A stretch of DNA of 64,000 nt from positions 1,101,186 through 1,165,185 of the forward strand of contig NC_014363.1 of the NCBI RefSeq assembly GCF_000143845.1, read 5' to 3'. The notes under the pieces are model-generated. The model saw nothing but the letters and a program-made list of their open reading frames with translations, was not told the DNA's origin and did not search any database. Both the position numbers and the translations under genes were made by a program. Positions 46,395 through 55,628 of the stretch are shown here, in pieces. Origin of the DNA: Olsenella uli DSM 7084 (GTDB lineage Bacteria > Actinomycetota > Coriobacteriia > Coriobacteriales > Atopobiaceae). Every line of letters starts with the position of its first letter. Positions within the stretch are counted from its first letter, which is position 1.

Positions 46395-47696
46395 GTGGGG
46401 TCCTCTTCGCAGCGGGCCGTCGCCAGCGTGACGCGCGGCTTCCACTACGCCTTCGCCATCGTCGCGTCGTGTGTCGCGATCACCTGCCTGCCATGCGCGC
46501 TCGTGCTCAGCTGCGCAGGCATCTTCTTCACGCCGGTCTCGGCCTTCTTCGGCGTGCCCAAGGCCACCTTCACGCTGTACTTCTCCATCGTGAACCTCGC
46601 GATGATGGTCACGCTGCCCGTATGGGGCAAGCTCCTCTCCAGGCTGGACCTGCGCGTCGCCCTCTCCGCCGCAGTCGTCGCGACTGGCGTAGGTTGCCTT
46701 GGGATGTCCGCCTGCCAGGAGATGTGGCAGTTCTACGTCTGCGGGGCCATCATGGGCATCGGCGTCGCACCCTGCATCTACCTGGCCGTTCCCACGCTCA
46801 TCAACGCGTGGTGCGTCAAACGCGTGGGTTTCTTCGTGGGCCTGTGCATGGCATTCACGGGCATCGGCGGCGTGATCTTCAACCCCATCGGTACCGCGCT
46901 CATCAACGCTGGCGCCGAGGGCTGGCGGACCGCCTACCTCGTGTTCGGCGTGGTCATCCTCGTGGGCACGCTACCCTTCACCACCCTTGTGGTGAGGAGC
47001 CGCCCCGCCGACAAGGGGCTTCTCCCCTATGGCGCGGACGAGGCCGACGAGAGCGCTCCCTCCGCCACAGACGGCGCCTCTCCGGAACCCGACGACAGCA
47101 TGGAGGCCTCCGCCGCCATGAGGACCTCGGCGTTCTTCGCACTCGCAGCCTTCAGCGGCCTCATCACGCTCAACCAGACGATCTACCAGTACCTCGCCGG
47201 CTACGCGCAGTCCTTCGCACAGACGCTGCCTGCCGTCGCCGCGGCCTCTGGCATCGTGGCTTCGGCGGCCATGGCAGGCCAGGCCATCGGCAAGGTGCTG
47301 CTCGGCGTCGTCAACGACAGGTCCGTCAAGCTCGGAGCCGTCATGGGTATCGGCGCGGGCGTCGCGGGCGTCACCCTCATGTGGCTGCTGCCCGGCCAGC
47401 TCGCGCTGCTGCTCGTAGGAGCCTTCCTCTTTGGCATCGCCTACGCAGAGACCACGGTCCAGACACCGCTACTGGTCCGCACCGTCTTCGGAAGCGCCGA
47501 CTACACGAACGTCTACTCGTGCGTGAGCATGGTCGGGTCGTTCATGGGCACCTTCGCCGCCGTGTTCTGGAGCCTCGTGGTCGACTCGGCAGGCGGCTAT
47601 CCGCTCATGTTCGCCCTTGGCTACGTCTGCATGGTCGGCTGCCTTGCGCTCGCGCTCTTTTCGCTGCACTGGAAGGCGAGGCGAAACGCCACGTAA
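46395..47696 (+). CDS. MFS transporter
   Basis: Twelve-segment major facilitator carrier of 433 residues with a central acidic loop (about residues 205-240). The start is GTG at 46395, and its Shine-Dalgarno GGAGG overlaps the end of the buk gene, so the two are translationally coupled. This link suggests export of the acid made by Buk, or exchange of it for the substrate. It is not closely similar to the MFS carrier at 41931-43223; this one uses more GC-ending codons. A strong terminator lies about 60 nt past the stop. Confidence 0.86.
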   Translation: MGSSSQRAVASVTRGFHYAFAIVASCVAITCLPCALVLSCAGIFFTPVSAFFGVPKATFTLYFSIVNLAMMVTLPVWGKLLSRLDLRVALSAAVVATGVGCLGMSACQEMWQFYVCGAIMGIGVAPCIYLAVPTLINAWCVKRVGFFVGLCMAFTGIGGVIFNPIGTALINAGAEGWRTAYLVFGVVILVGTLPFTTLVVRSRPADKGLLPYGADEADESAPSATDGASPEPDDSMEASAAMRTSAFFALAAFSGLITLNQTIYQYLAGYAQSFAQTLPAVAAASGIVASAAMAGQAIGKVLLGVVNDRSVKLGAVMGIGAGVAGVTLMWLLPGQLALLLVGAFLFGIAYAETTVQTPLLVRTVFGSADYTNVYSCVSMVGSFMGTFAAVFWSLVVDSAGGYPLMFALGYVCMVGCLALALFSLHWKARRNAT

Positions 47697-47758
47697 GGGA
47701 CTGCCCGCAAGGCGGCCTCTGTGCCGCCGCCTCCGACTGTGCTTGGCCGTACGAAGGA

Positions 47759-47797
47759 GGCCGCCCTCGGCTTGGCTAGGCCGGGGGCGGCCTTCTT
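47759..47797 (+). terminator. Rho-independent terminator after the buk-MFS genes
   Basis: GGCCGCCC (47759-47766) pairs with GGGCGGCC (47785-47792), with an inner CGGC/GCCG extension, and TTCTT follows. It closes the plus-strand run before the convergent hydrolase gene. Confidence 0.8.
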
Positions 47798-47872
47798 GGA
47801 CGACGTGGCGCGCGGGCAGCGCCGGGAGCATCTACGGACAGGGTCGTTTTGCGCAGACCTCGTCTTGCGACG

Positions 47873-48745
47873 CTACGTCCGCACGCGTCGCGCCTGGCGT
47901 GTGCGTACGGGTGGCAGGCCCCGGGTGATCACGGCGCGAAAGTCGCAGCTGTCGGGGTCGCTTGTCGGGCAGGGACAGAGGTGCAGTGTGCCCTCCCAGT
48001 CGCTCACGAGCATGTGGTGCCAGCTGTGCCCGCGGTCCGTCCGTGTGAAGGCGGCGGCCTCCTCGAAGGAGGCGAGGTCTGCATTGGTGAAGTCATGGCG
48101 GTGGTGGCCCGTCCAGAAGCGCTCGAAGGACAGCTTCTCCATCTTGTGCAGGGTCGCGAGCCAGCCGTCAAGGCCAAGCGACTCGGGAAAGCATAGGCAC
48201 ATGATGGGTGTGACGGCATCTCCAGAAAAGAGGATCCCCAGCTCGGGACACAGATACCCCACCGAGTCCGCGGTATGCCCCGGCAGCTCGACCGCCGCAA
48301 GCGTGCGCCCGCCAAGGTCGAAGGAGGTGCCTTCCGCCACGCGGCGCACGACGGGGCGAACGCCGTCACGAGGCCCGAACGGCACACCCGCCTCGTCGGC
48401 CATGCCTGCCACGAGCTCGAGGCCTTGCCTCTCGCAGGCATTCCACGCGCCCGCGCACGCCGAACCCACCCAGCACTCGCGCGCAAAGTAGGCGCCTCCC
48501 ACATGATCGGGATGGCAATGCGTGAGCAGCACGCGCAGCTGCTTCTTCTCGCCCACAAGGCCGCGCGCGAGGGAGACGACGTCTCCCAGGCCCGCCAGCG
48601 TGTCGACGAGCGCTGCCTCGCGCTCGCCCTCGACAAGGTAGCATAGGTCTCCGAGCGCATCCCCGATGCGCCAGAGCCTCTCGCCCAGCTCCTCGACCTC
48701 AAAGAGTCCGCCAGCCACCGCCGTCCCTTCCATACGGGCTTCCAT
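47873..48745 (-). CDS. Metallo-beta-lactamase-fold hydrolase (glyoxalase II-like)
   Basis: Predicted zinc-dependent thioester, ester or lactone hydrolase. The 290-residue protein has the metal motif LTHCHPDHVGGAYFA, then VELPGHTADSVGYLCPELG and LFSGDAVTPIM, giving the expected His, Asp and His ligands. The C terminus has an extra CPCPTSDPDSCDF cysteine cluster and a basic tail. Two starts are possible: 48745 (MEARMEGTA), used here, or 48733 (MEGTAVAGG). It lies 50 nt after a small membrane protein gene and is convergent with the buk-MFS series. The substrate is unknown. Confidence 0.82.
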   Translation of the reverse strand: MEARMEGTAVAGGLFEVEELGERLWRIGDALGDLCYLVEGEREAALVDTLAGLGDVVSLARGLVGEKKQLRVLLTHCHPDHVGGAYFARECWVGSACAGAWNACERQGLELVAGMADEAGVPFGPRDGVRPVVRRVAEGTSFDLGGRTLAAVELPGHTADSVGYLCPELGILFSGDAVTPIMCLCFPESLGLDGWLATLHKMEKLSFERFWTGHHRHDFTNADLASFEEAAAFTRTDRGHSWHHMLVSDWEGTLHLCPCPTSDPDSCDFRAVITRGLPPVRTRQARRVRT

Positions 48746-48795
48746 ATAAAAGCCTGCCTGCGCACGCAGGTCGACCAGGCCGTTGCCGGCTGATT

Positions 48796-49317
48796 CTAGT
48801 GCATGTCGCCCTCGGGCGCAGGATCGCTGCAAACAGTGCGGGCAAGGCTCTCGATCGGGCCCTGCGTGAGGAAGGTCACGATGTAGCAGGCAACCCAAAC
48901 GGGGATGATGCTCTGCGCCCAGCCGATGAAGAGCACCGGAAAGACGGGGGCGCCGCCCAGCACGACGGAGTCGAGCAGCGTCATCACGATGTTCAGGATG
49001 ACCGCATACCAGGTGTTGATGTAGGCGTTGACCCACAGGCCGAACTTTGCGCCATCGGAGGGCTTCGCGTGCCTCATGCCGAACGCAAACCCCGCATCGG
49101 GAATGTAAGGGACCATGCCGATGACGGTGGCACAGGCCCAGGCGACCACGAAGTTAATGGCAAACATCGGCCAGCTCCAACCAGCGGCGATGACATCCGC
49201 GGGGGCCTGCTTCCAGACGTAGATGGCCAACCACTCACAGAGCGCGCACAGCACGCAGGCCGTGAGGATGTTCAGCAGCGCTGCCTTGACGAAGCGTGTG
49301 GACCATTTCATGGGCAT
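48796..49317 (-). CDS. Small four-helix membrane protein, DUF2798-like
   Basis: A 173-residue hydrophobic protein with about four membrane segments in two loosely similar halves (VKAALLNILTACVLCALCEW, and VNAYINTWYAVILNIVMTLL). It has a cytoplasmic acidic C-terminal tail (DPAPEGDMH). GGAGG is 8 nt before the ATG at 49317. It resembles the protein encoded at 44844-45242 in layout. It is followed by the metallo-beta-lactamase-fold gene, so the two may work together. No function can be assigned. Confidence 0.72.
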   Translation of the reverse strand: MPMKWSTRFVKAALLNILTACVLCALCEWLAIYVWKQAPADVIAAGWSWPMFAINFVVAWACATVIGMVPYIPDAGFAFGMRHAKPSDGAKFGLWVNAYINTWYAVILNIVMTLLDSVVLGGAPVFPVLFIGWAQSIIPVWVACYIVTFLTQGPIESLARTVCSDPAPEGDMH

Positions 49318-49829
49318 GGCGGAAACCTCCTGTGTATCAAGTCCTCTCCAAAGCGTGCGCTTCCCACGCACTCCCCTGCCTGCCGCTGCCGGTGGCAAGC
49401 AGGTCCAAGCTGCTGCTAGCTTACAGAGAGATCCATGACCCCTTCATATTCCCTGGCACAAAAAAGAGGGCGTCACAGGTCATCTGTTGTGCGCCCATAC
49501 AATGACAGCCACCAATCGCTTGCGTCGATGCCCTCCATCTCTGGCAGGCCGATCGTCTCCGTCCATATGAACGCATCAGTAAATCGACAGTCGGTCACAT
49601 ACATTCGGCAGACGGGTTTTCTTCTCGCACATCTTGTATAGATATGAAGTAAGTGTGAAGAAAGTTAACTAAGGTCGCCCTTCGCTTAGGGGAAGGCGAG
49701 AGCCGTCTCCCCTTACAGCCATGTGCGTCCGCAGCATCGAATTCGCAGCGCTATTCTCGGCTTCAACTTGAAGGCCCCCCGGGCCGACGCCTCCATCTGC
49801 CGGCCCAGGCATACAGGGAAGGGACTGGC
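49318..49829. other. Gene-free intergenic region
   Basis: About 510 bp between divergent genes. It is AT-richer than its flanks around 49560-49675. On the plus strand CTTGTATAGATATGAAG near 49635 has -10-like TATAGA, which may serve the dehydrogenase gene, but no convincing -35 is seen. The approximate hairpin CGCCCTTCGCTTAGGGGAAGGCG lies near 49676-49698. No conserved coding frame, tRNA or repeat was found. Confidence 0.6.
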
Positions 49830-50585
49830 ATGGCGTTTGACTTCACAGGCAAGACCGCCATCGTCACCGGCGGAGCCGGTGGCATCGGCAGCGAGATCGC
49901 CAAGGGCATCGTCGAGGGCGGCGGCCACGTCGTCGTGACCGACATCAACGAGGAAGCCGGCAGGGAGTTCGTCTCGTCCCTGGGCGAGGGCAGCCACTTC
50001 TACAAACTCAACATCGCCGATGCGGACGAGGTCCGTTCGACCGTGGGGCGGATCGTCAGTGACATCCCGGGTATCAACGTCCTCATCAACGTCGCGGGCA
50101 TCATCTCGGCCAAGCCCTTCGAGGACATCGACGACGCCGAATGGAACCGCACCATCGGCATCAACCTCACAGGCACCTTCACCATGTGCAGTGCCATCTT
50201 CCCCCACCTCAGGGAGATTGGCGGAGGGCGCATCGTCAACGTCTCGTCCGTGGCCGGCAAGCTCGGCGGCGGCCTTCTGGGCACCGCGGCCTATGCGTCT
50301 TCCAAGGCCGGCGTCAACGGCCTCACCAAGGCAATCGCCAAGGAGGGCGGCGAGTACGGCATCTCCTGCAACGCCGTGTGCCCCTCGTTCACCATCACGG
50401 GCATGACCACCGCACTCCAAGATGACCCCGAGAAGAACGCCAAGGTCATCGGTATGATTCCCCTCGGTCGCGCCGCATGCCCGTCCGAGCCTGCCCAAAT
50501 GGTGCTGTTCTTCGCGTACGACCTTGCCAGCTTCGTCAACGGCGAGATCGGCGACTGCGACGGCGGCATCGTGATGGACGGCTAA
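49830..50585 (+). CDS. Short-chain dehydrogenase/reductase (KduD/FabG-like)
   Basis: NAD(P)-dependent oxidoreductase of 251 residues. It has the classical SDR cofactor motif TGGAGGIGSEIA, the NVAG-type INVAGIIS, the catalytic serine in VNVSSVAG and the YASSK active site. The C-terminal region ends GDCDGGIVMDG. An acidic residue after the second strand (VTDINEE) suggests preference for NAD. It precedes the remnant of a KdgT-type permease, so a role as 2-keto-3-deoxygluconate or gluconate dehydrogenase (KduD) is plausible but unproven. A hairpin lies 23 nt after the stop. Confidence 0.88.
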   Translation: MAFDFTGKTAIVTGGAGGIGSEIAKGIVEGGGHVVVTDINEEAGREFVSSLGEGSHFYKLNIADADEVRSTVGRIVSDIPGINVLINVAGIISAKPFEDIDDAEWNRTIGINLTGTFTMCSAIFPHLREIGGGRIVNVSSVAGKLGGGLLGTAAYASSKAGVNGLTKAIAKEGGEYGISCNAVCPSFTITGMTTALQDDPEKNAKVIGMIPLGRAACPSEPAQMVLFFAYDLASFVNGEIGDCDGGIVMDG

Positions 50586-50607
50586 GTCCCATCCCGGATC
50601 TCCCTGT

Positions 50608-50637
50608 GGGACCCGGAACCAGATGGCTCCGGGTCCC
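50608..50637 (+). promoter_or_regulatory. Hairpin after the short-chain dehydrogenase gene
   Basis: GGGACCCGGA (50608-50617) and TCCGGGTCCC (50628-50637) form a perfect 10-bp stem with a 10-nt loop. No T run follows, so it is a weak terminator or an mRNA-stability element before the kdgT-like remnant. Confidence 0.55.
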
Positions 50638-50749
50638 ATCCTCGTACGGGTTCGCCCAGGAGGCGCCGACCCAGGGAGACGCGCGGCGTCCCCGGCGTCC
50701 TGGGTTGCCCGACCACCTCCGTTTCCCGCATACAGAAAGGCATCACCTC

Positions 50750-51450
50750 ATGCCAGAAGCAACCGCCGTACTCCAGCAGAGGGGAGGCTTCTTCAAGAAG
50801 CTCGGCAAGATTCCCGGGGCCAACATCCTCGTCCCCTTGCTCAGCGCCTGCGTCATCAACACCTTCTTCCCCCAGGCGTTCGCGCTGGGTGACAACCTGC
50901 TGGGCCTCTCCTCCATGGTCATCCTCGCCGCCTGCTCGGGAGCCAACAACTCGCTCTACGCCGGTCTCATGGGCGACTATGGCACCGAGGTCGAGCGTGG
51001 TGCCGTGGCCATCACCACGCTGGTCGTCGGGCCTCCGGTCACCATGATCGCCCTCGGAGCCGCCGGACAGGCGCCCCTTGGTTGGAGCCTTCTGGGAGCC
51101 GTGCTACCGATCATCGTGGGCATCATCCTTGGCAACGCCTTCCCCAGCCTCAAGAAGACCCTCTCGGCAGCGCTGCCTGGCATCATCATGATCGTCTTCT
51201 TCGCCATGGGATCGACCATGACCCTGGGCCAGATCGCCGATGTCGGCCTGCCCGGCATCCTGCTGGGCGTCATCTGCTCCGTGGGCGGCGCCATCATCAA
51301 CGTCTGCGCCGACCGCCTCACGGGGGTACGGGCGTCGCGGGAGCAGCCATCTCGAGCTGCACGGGCGCCAACGTGGCAACCCCCGCAGCCATGGCGACGG
51401 TCAACGCCGAGAAGTTCGGCGGCGCCGTCCTCGCTGCCGCAAGTGCATAA
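50750..51450 (+). pseudogene. kdgT: Degraded 2-keto-3-deoxygluconate permease (KdgT-like)
   Basis: The frame begins MPEATAVLQQRGGFFKKLGKIPGANILVPLL and resembles KdgT, a proton-linked carrier. Compared with my memory of full-length KdgT (about 320 residues), about 60 residues are missing after the first membrane segment, and the C-terminal segment is absent. At a run of five G (51322-51326) the frame breaks: CADRLTG continues as GTGVAGAAISSCTGANVATP only in the next frame, and six G would restore it. The second frame stops at 51448-51450. The whole remnant is about 233 codons. A sequencing error could explain the frameshift but not the missing segments. Confidence 0.75.
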
Positions 51451-51473
51451 GGCTCGCCTCGCCCCTATGGCAT

Positions 51474-51513
51474 GGGACCGGGTCCGAGAGTTCTCTCGGG
51501 TCCGGTCCCTTTC
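51474..51513 (+). terminator. Hairpin terminator after the kdgT remnant
   Basis: GGGACCGG (51474-51481) pairs with CCGGTCCC (51502-51509), with an inner CCGAGAG/CTCTCGG stem, followed by TTTC. It separates the plus-strand genes from the convergent leuS gene. Confidence 0.7.
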
Positions 51514-51562
51514 ATCACCTCAGGGGCCTCAAGCTCGAGGTAAATGACGTACCTGACAAAGC

Positions 51563-54127
51563 TTACACGGCGACGATGTTCACCAGGCGACCGGGGACGA
51601 CGATGACCTTGCGCACGTCCTTGCCCTCGATCTGGCTGGAAACGGCCTCGCGGGCAGCAGCCTCGAGCTCGTCCTTGGAGGAGTCAGCCGCAACCTGGAT
51701 TCGTGCGCGGACCTTGCCCTTGACCTGGACGGCAATCTCGATGGTGTCACTCTTCGCCTGCTCGGCGTCAAAGGAGGGCCAAGGCTCGTTGTAGACGGAG
51801 CCCGCAAGGCCCAGCGCCTCATGGTGGAGCTCCTCGGCCCAGTGCGGACAGATGGGTGCGAGCATGGCAACGATGTCGTGGGCGACGCGCCAGCAGAGGG
51901 CTCCGTCACGCCTCTCGGCGGAGACCTCGTTGGCGTACTTGGAGGCAGCGTTCACGAGTTCCATGACGGCCGAGATGGCGGTGTTGAACTGGCCGCGGTC
52001 GAAGTCTGACGTGCACCGCAGGCCCATCTCGTGCAAGACGCGGTTGAGCTCGCGCGCCTGTGGGCCGAGGGCGGCGGCATCGAGGACTACGCCCCTGTCG
52101 GCCGATCGGGCGAGCGTCCAGACAACGCGCCAGGCGCGCTTGATGAAGCGGTTGGCACCCGCCACGGCCTCGGGGTCCCAGTCGAAGTCCTTCTCTGGCG
52201 GGGCGATGAACAGGATGGCCAGGCGCATCGTGTCCGCGCCGTAGGGCTCGATGACGCTGGAGGGCGGCACGACATTGCCCTTGGACTTGGACATGGTGTC
52301 GCCATGCTCGTCCTTGACCATGCCTTGGCAGAGCAGGTTGGTGAAGGGCTCGTCCACGTCGAGCATGCCCAGGTCGCGCATGACCTTGGTCCAGAAGCGC
52401 GAGTAGAGCAGGTGCAGGATGGCATGCTCGATGCCGCCGATGTAGTTGTCGACGGGCATCCAGCGACGGGCGGCCTCGCGCGAGAAGGGCAGATTGTCGT
52501 TGTGAGGGTCGGCGTAGCGCAGGTAATACCAGCTGGAGCAGGTAAAGGTGTCCATCGTGTCTGTGACGCGCCGGGCTGGCCTGCCGCACCTGGGACAGGT
52601 CGTCTCATAGAACGGCGCATACTCGGCCAGGGTCTCCCCTGCCCCCAGGTCGAGGTCGTCGGGCAGGAGCACCGGCAGGTCCTCCTCGGGCACGGGCACG
52701 TCACCGCAGTCATCGCAGTGGATCATGGGGATGGGGTTGCCCCAGTAGCGCTGGCGGCTGATGAGCCAGTCGCGCAGGCGGAACTGCACCGTCTCGCGGC
52801 CGCAGCCATGCTCGCCAAGCCATTTGACGACCGCGTCCACCGCCTCGGAGTGCTTGCCGCCCTTGAGGCCGGTGAATTCGCCGGACTGGACCAGGTAGCC
52901 CTCGGCGACCATGGCGCGGTCCCAGTCGACGGAGCGGATGCGCAGCTCGCGCTCGTCTCCGAGCTCGGCGTAGAGAGGGTCGTCCTTCTCGCAGATGATG
53001 GGGGCGATCTCCAAGCCGTACTTCTTTGCGAAGTCGAAGTCACGCTGGTCACCGCAGGGGACGCCCATGACCGCACCGGTGCCGTAGTCCATCAGGACGT
53101 AGTCGGCGACCCAGATGGGGACTGGGCGGCCGTTGACGGGGTTGATGACGTAGCGACCGGTGGGCACGCCGTGCTTCTCGCGCTCGGACCCCTGGCGCTC
53201 GACGCTGGAGACCTTCTCGGTAGCCGCCCTGAGCTCCTTGAAGGCCACCTCGCACTGCGTGCCCGCAACCAGCTCCGCCGCAAGCGCGGACTCCGGCGGC
53301 AGTAGCATGAACGAGACGCCAAAGAGCGTGTCCGCACGCGTGGTGAAGACCGTCACCTTACGATCCGTGGGCGTCACGCCGTCCTCGGCGGCAAGCGCGA
53401 AGTCGATCTCGGCACCCTCGGAGCGACCGATCCAGTTGCGCTGCTGGGCCTTGACGTTCTCAGGCCAGCCATCGAGCCGGTCGAGGTCGCCCAGGAGCTC
53501 CTGGGCGTAGTCGGTGATGCGCAGGTACCACTGGGAGAGCTCGCGCTTCTCGGGTACGGAACCACAGCGCCAGCACCTGCCGTCCACGACCTGCTCGTTG
53601 GCAAGGACCGTCTGGCAGGTGGGGCACCAGTTGACGGGGGACGTGGCGCGGTACGCCAGGCCCCTCTCCCACATCTTGATGAACATCCACTGGCCCCACC
53701 TGTAGTACTCGGGATCGCAGGTGTTGAACATGCGGTCGTAGTCGTAGCTGAAGCCCATGCGCCTCATGGTCTTGACCGTCTGGGCGATGTTCTGGTGCGT
53801 CCACCTGGAGGCCTGCGTGTGGTGCTTGATGGCGGCGTTCTCCGCAGGAAGGCCGAAGGCGTCGAAGCCCATGGGGTGCAGCACGTCGAAGCCCCGCATG
53901 CGGGCCTGGCGGGCCATCGCGTCGCCGATGGTGTAGTTGCGCGCGTGACCCATGTGCAGGTCGCCCGAGGGATACGGGAACATCTCGAGCACATACCTCT
54001 TGGGCTTGGCGGGGTCCTCGTCGGTCTTGTAGAGGCCCTCGTCCTCCCAGACGCGCTGCCACTTGGTCTCGATGGCCTCGGCATCGTAGGCAGGGTAGCT
54101 GCTGTTGTCGGTCTTGCCCTCGCTCAT
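51563..54127 (-). CDS. leuS: Leucyl-tRNA synthetase
   Basis: Charges tRNA-Leu with leucine. The 854-residue class Ia enzyme has the HIGH-type motif [15 protein letters not shown], zinc-ligand-like cysteines in [10 protein letters not shown] and GRCWRCG, the CP1 editing domain ([11 protein letters not shown]), the catalytic KMSKS motif as TMSKSKGN, and the C-terminal domain. I choose the ATG at 54127 ([10 protein letters not shown]) with GAGGAG 8 nt upstream; the 10 upstream residues are not family-like. It is monocistronic, with no T-box element visible in the leader. An extended -10 lies about 45 bp upstream. Confidence 0.97.
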   Translation of the reverse strand: MSEGKTDNSSYPAYDAEAIETKWQRVWEDEGLYKTDEDPAKPKRYVLEMFPYPSGDLHMGHARNYTIGDAMARQARMRGFDVLHPMGFDAFGLPAENAAIKHHTQASRWTHQNIAQTVKTMRRMGFSYDYDRMFNTCDPEYYRWGQWMFIKMWERGLAYRATSPVNWCPTCQTVLANEQVVDGRCWRCGSVPEKRELSQWYLRITDYAQELLGDLDRLDGWPENVKAQQRNWIGRSEGAEIDFALAAEDGVTPTDRKVTVFTTRADTLFGVSFMLLPPESALAAELVAGTQCEVAFKELRAATEKVSSVERQGSEREKHGVPTGRYVINPVNGRPVPIWVADYVLMDYGTGAVMGVPCGDQRDFDFAKKYGLEIAPIICEKDDPLYAELGDERELRIRSVDWDRAMVAEGYLVQSGEFTGLKGGKHSEAVDAVVKWLGEHGCGRETVQFRLRDWLISRQRYWGNPIPMIHCDDCGDVPVPEEDLPVLLPDDLDLGAGETLAEYAPFYETTCPRCGRPARRVTDTMDTFTCSSWYYLRYADPHNDNLPFSREAARRWMPVDNYIGGIEHAILHLLYSRFWTKVMRDLGMLDVDEPFTNLLCQGMVKDEHGDTMSKSKGNVVPPSSVIEPYGADTMRLAILFIAPPEKDFDWDPEAVAGANRFIKRAWRVVWTLARSADRGVVLDAAALGPQARELNRVLHEMGLRCTSDFDRGQFNTAISAVMELVNAASKYANEVSAERRDGALCWRVAHDIVAMLAPICPHWAEELHHEALGLAGSVYNEPWPSFDAEQAKSDTIEIAVQVKGKVRARIQVAADSSKDELEAAAREAVSSQIEGKDVRKVIVVPGRLVNIVAV

Positions 54128-54171
54128 GGTGGAAGCTCCTCGCTGCATGCGTCGCATCTTGTGACCGCATG

Positions 54172-54180
54172 ATTCTAGCA
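54172..54180 (-). promoter_or_regulatory. Extended -10 promoter of leuS
   Basis: On the minus strand TGCTAGAAT is an extended -10 element. A start near 54165 would leave a leader of about 38 nt. No good -35 hexamer is present, as in the rpsT promoter. Confidence 0.5.
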
Positions 54181-54659
54181 GGTATGCGCCACGGGGACGT
54201 CACCGTTCGATCAAGGCGATCGAGAGAGGGTGCGCACAGATAGTAGCCAAACGACGGTCGCCCACAGGCCTTGGATGGCAAGTGATGTGCGCAGGCACGT
54301 GACAGGCAGTAGGTGGACGGGTTGGACGGCTGATAGCCAGCGAGGCGGCATGTCGCTGTCAGCTGCAACGTATCGCTGCCGCTGCAATGCGCCGCTGTCG
54401 GCTGGACGGCAGGGGAGCTTTTGTGAGTGGTAGTTGCAAAACGTTTCACAAAAATTACTCACCCGTCCGCCGAGTCCTCGAGAGCGGACCTGTGGGCAAC
54501 TTCTGTGAAAACGGGCGGCCGCAGACTCACAAAAACTCGCCAGCTGTCCACAGGCTCCGGAAAACGACCTGCGAGCAGCTCTCGTGCTCGTCTCCCGGTG
54601 CAGCGTTCATCTTTTGTCATGCGCACCAGCCAGGCATGTCACATCGTCCAAGTCGGGCT
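54181..54659. repeat. Gene-free region with repeated TTTTGTGA motifs
   Basis: The stretch between leuS and the carboxypeptidase gene holds no credible gene. Around 54417-54545 the octamer TTTTGTGA or its complement occurs at least three times: GAGCTTTTGTGAGTGG on the plus strand, TTTCACAAAAATTACTCAC nearby, and GACTCACAAAAACTCG further on. TTTTGTGA and TCACAAAA flank a 20-bp centre as a perfect 8-bp inverted repeat, and GTGAGT/ACTCAC repeats extend it. A CTTCTGTGAAAACGG variant lies between. It could be a regulator binding array or the remnant of a small repeat element. Confidence 0.6.
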
Positions 54660-55577
54660 CTACAGCGATCTCATGACGTCCAGCGTGTCGACAATCTGCC
54701 CGTCATCGGGGCTGTCCAGGTCACCTATCGGAGCGCCCATCACGACCACTATGTAGCGGTGGCCGCCCTTCTCCGCCAAGGTCGCCCAGCAGAGCCCCGC
54801 ATCGCCCGTCGTGCCCGACTTGCCGCCCAAGATGGTAAAGCCGCGCGTGTCGTAACGCCCAAGCTTCGAGAGGACCGTGCTCTCGAGCAGGACGCCATCC
54901 GGATGGGCGGTGGTGGGAGAGCTGCCGAACTGCGGCGTGCAGAATAGGGTGCGAAAGTTCCCGTCCTCAAGGGCATGCCTGACAAGCGAGGCGACGTCGC
55001 GCGCCGTCGTGTGCTGCCCCTCGGCGTCCAAGCCCTCCACGTTCCTGTAACTGGTGTCCCTGAGGCCCCACTGCCCTGCCACCTCGTTCATCTCGGCCAC
55101 GCACGCGTCGGTGCTTCCGCATGCGTTCTCGGCCAGGGACATGGCCGCCTCGCCACCACTGACGAGCATGGTCGCATACATGAGGTCCCGGAAGGTCGTC
55201 CGCTCGCCCGGGACGAACCCCGCCATGGAGCAGTTCCCCGTGACGGCACGTGCGTAGGCCTCGCTCGATACCGGCGCCAAGGACGAGAGGTCGTCCACGT
55301 GCCGCAGCGCCACATACGTCGTCATGAGCTTCGCGAGCGAGGCGGGGGCGCGCCTCTGGTCTCCGTTCACGCTGATGACCTCCCTGTCGTCGGTCACGTC
55401 GTACACGTAGACGCTCTGCGACCGCCAGGCACCGGGATGCAGGGGCCGCCGGCCTTCCTGGAGGACTGCAGGCCCGGCGGCACATGCGAGAGCGACCGTC
55501 GACAGGAGGAGGGCGGGGACCTTTCTCGCAAGGCCTCTCCCTGCACGCGTCCCACGGTAGTGTGCGCCAACGCTCAT
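54660..55577 (-). CDS. D-alanyl-D-alanine carboxypeptidase (S11 family)
   Basis: Trims the terminal D-Ala of peptidoglycan stem peptides outside the membrane. The 305-residue protein has an N-terminal signal-type hydrophobic segment (about residues 22-38), the catalytic SLAK tetrad (PASLAKLMTTYVALRH), an SGG at the place of the usual SxN motif (MLVSGGEAAMSLAENA), and the KSGTTGDAG motif. No C-terminal membrane anchor is present. GGAGGGG precedes the ATG at 55577. It is divergent from a VanRS-like pair, suggesting control by that system. Family assignment is firm; the SxN variant may mean altered activity. Confidence 0.87.
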   Translation of the reverse strand: MSVGAHYRGTRAGRGLARKVPALLLSTVALACAAGPAVLQEGRRPLHPGAWRSQSVYVYDVTDDREVISVNGDQRRAPASLAKLMTTYVALRHVDDLSSLAPVSSEAYARAVTGNCSMAGFVPGERTTFRDLMYATMLVSGGEAAMSLAENACGSTDACVAEMNEVAGQWGLRDTSYRNVEGLDAEGQHTTARDVASLVRHALEDGNFRTLFCTPQFGSSPTTAHPDGVLLESTVLSKLGRYDTRGFTILGGKSGTTGDAGLCWATLAEKGGHRYIVVVMGAPIGDLDSPDDGQIVDTLDVMRSL

Positions 55578-55628
55578 GCCAACCCCTCCCAACGGGACCT
55601 CATCGACATCCCCATTGTCAGGAGCTGC

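Noticed and set aside
54211-54462. An 83-codon open frame on the minus strand in the leuS-carboxypeptidase gap
   Set aside because: No ribosome binding site and no protein-like pattern; it overlaps the repeat region.
54128-54659. T-box leader for leuS
   Set aside because: No T-box sequence of the AGGGTGGNACCGCG type or nearby terminator was found on the minus strand upstream of leuS.
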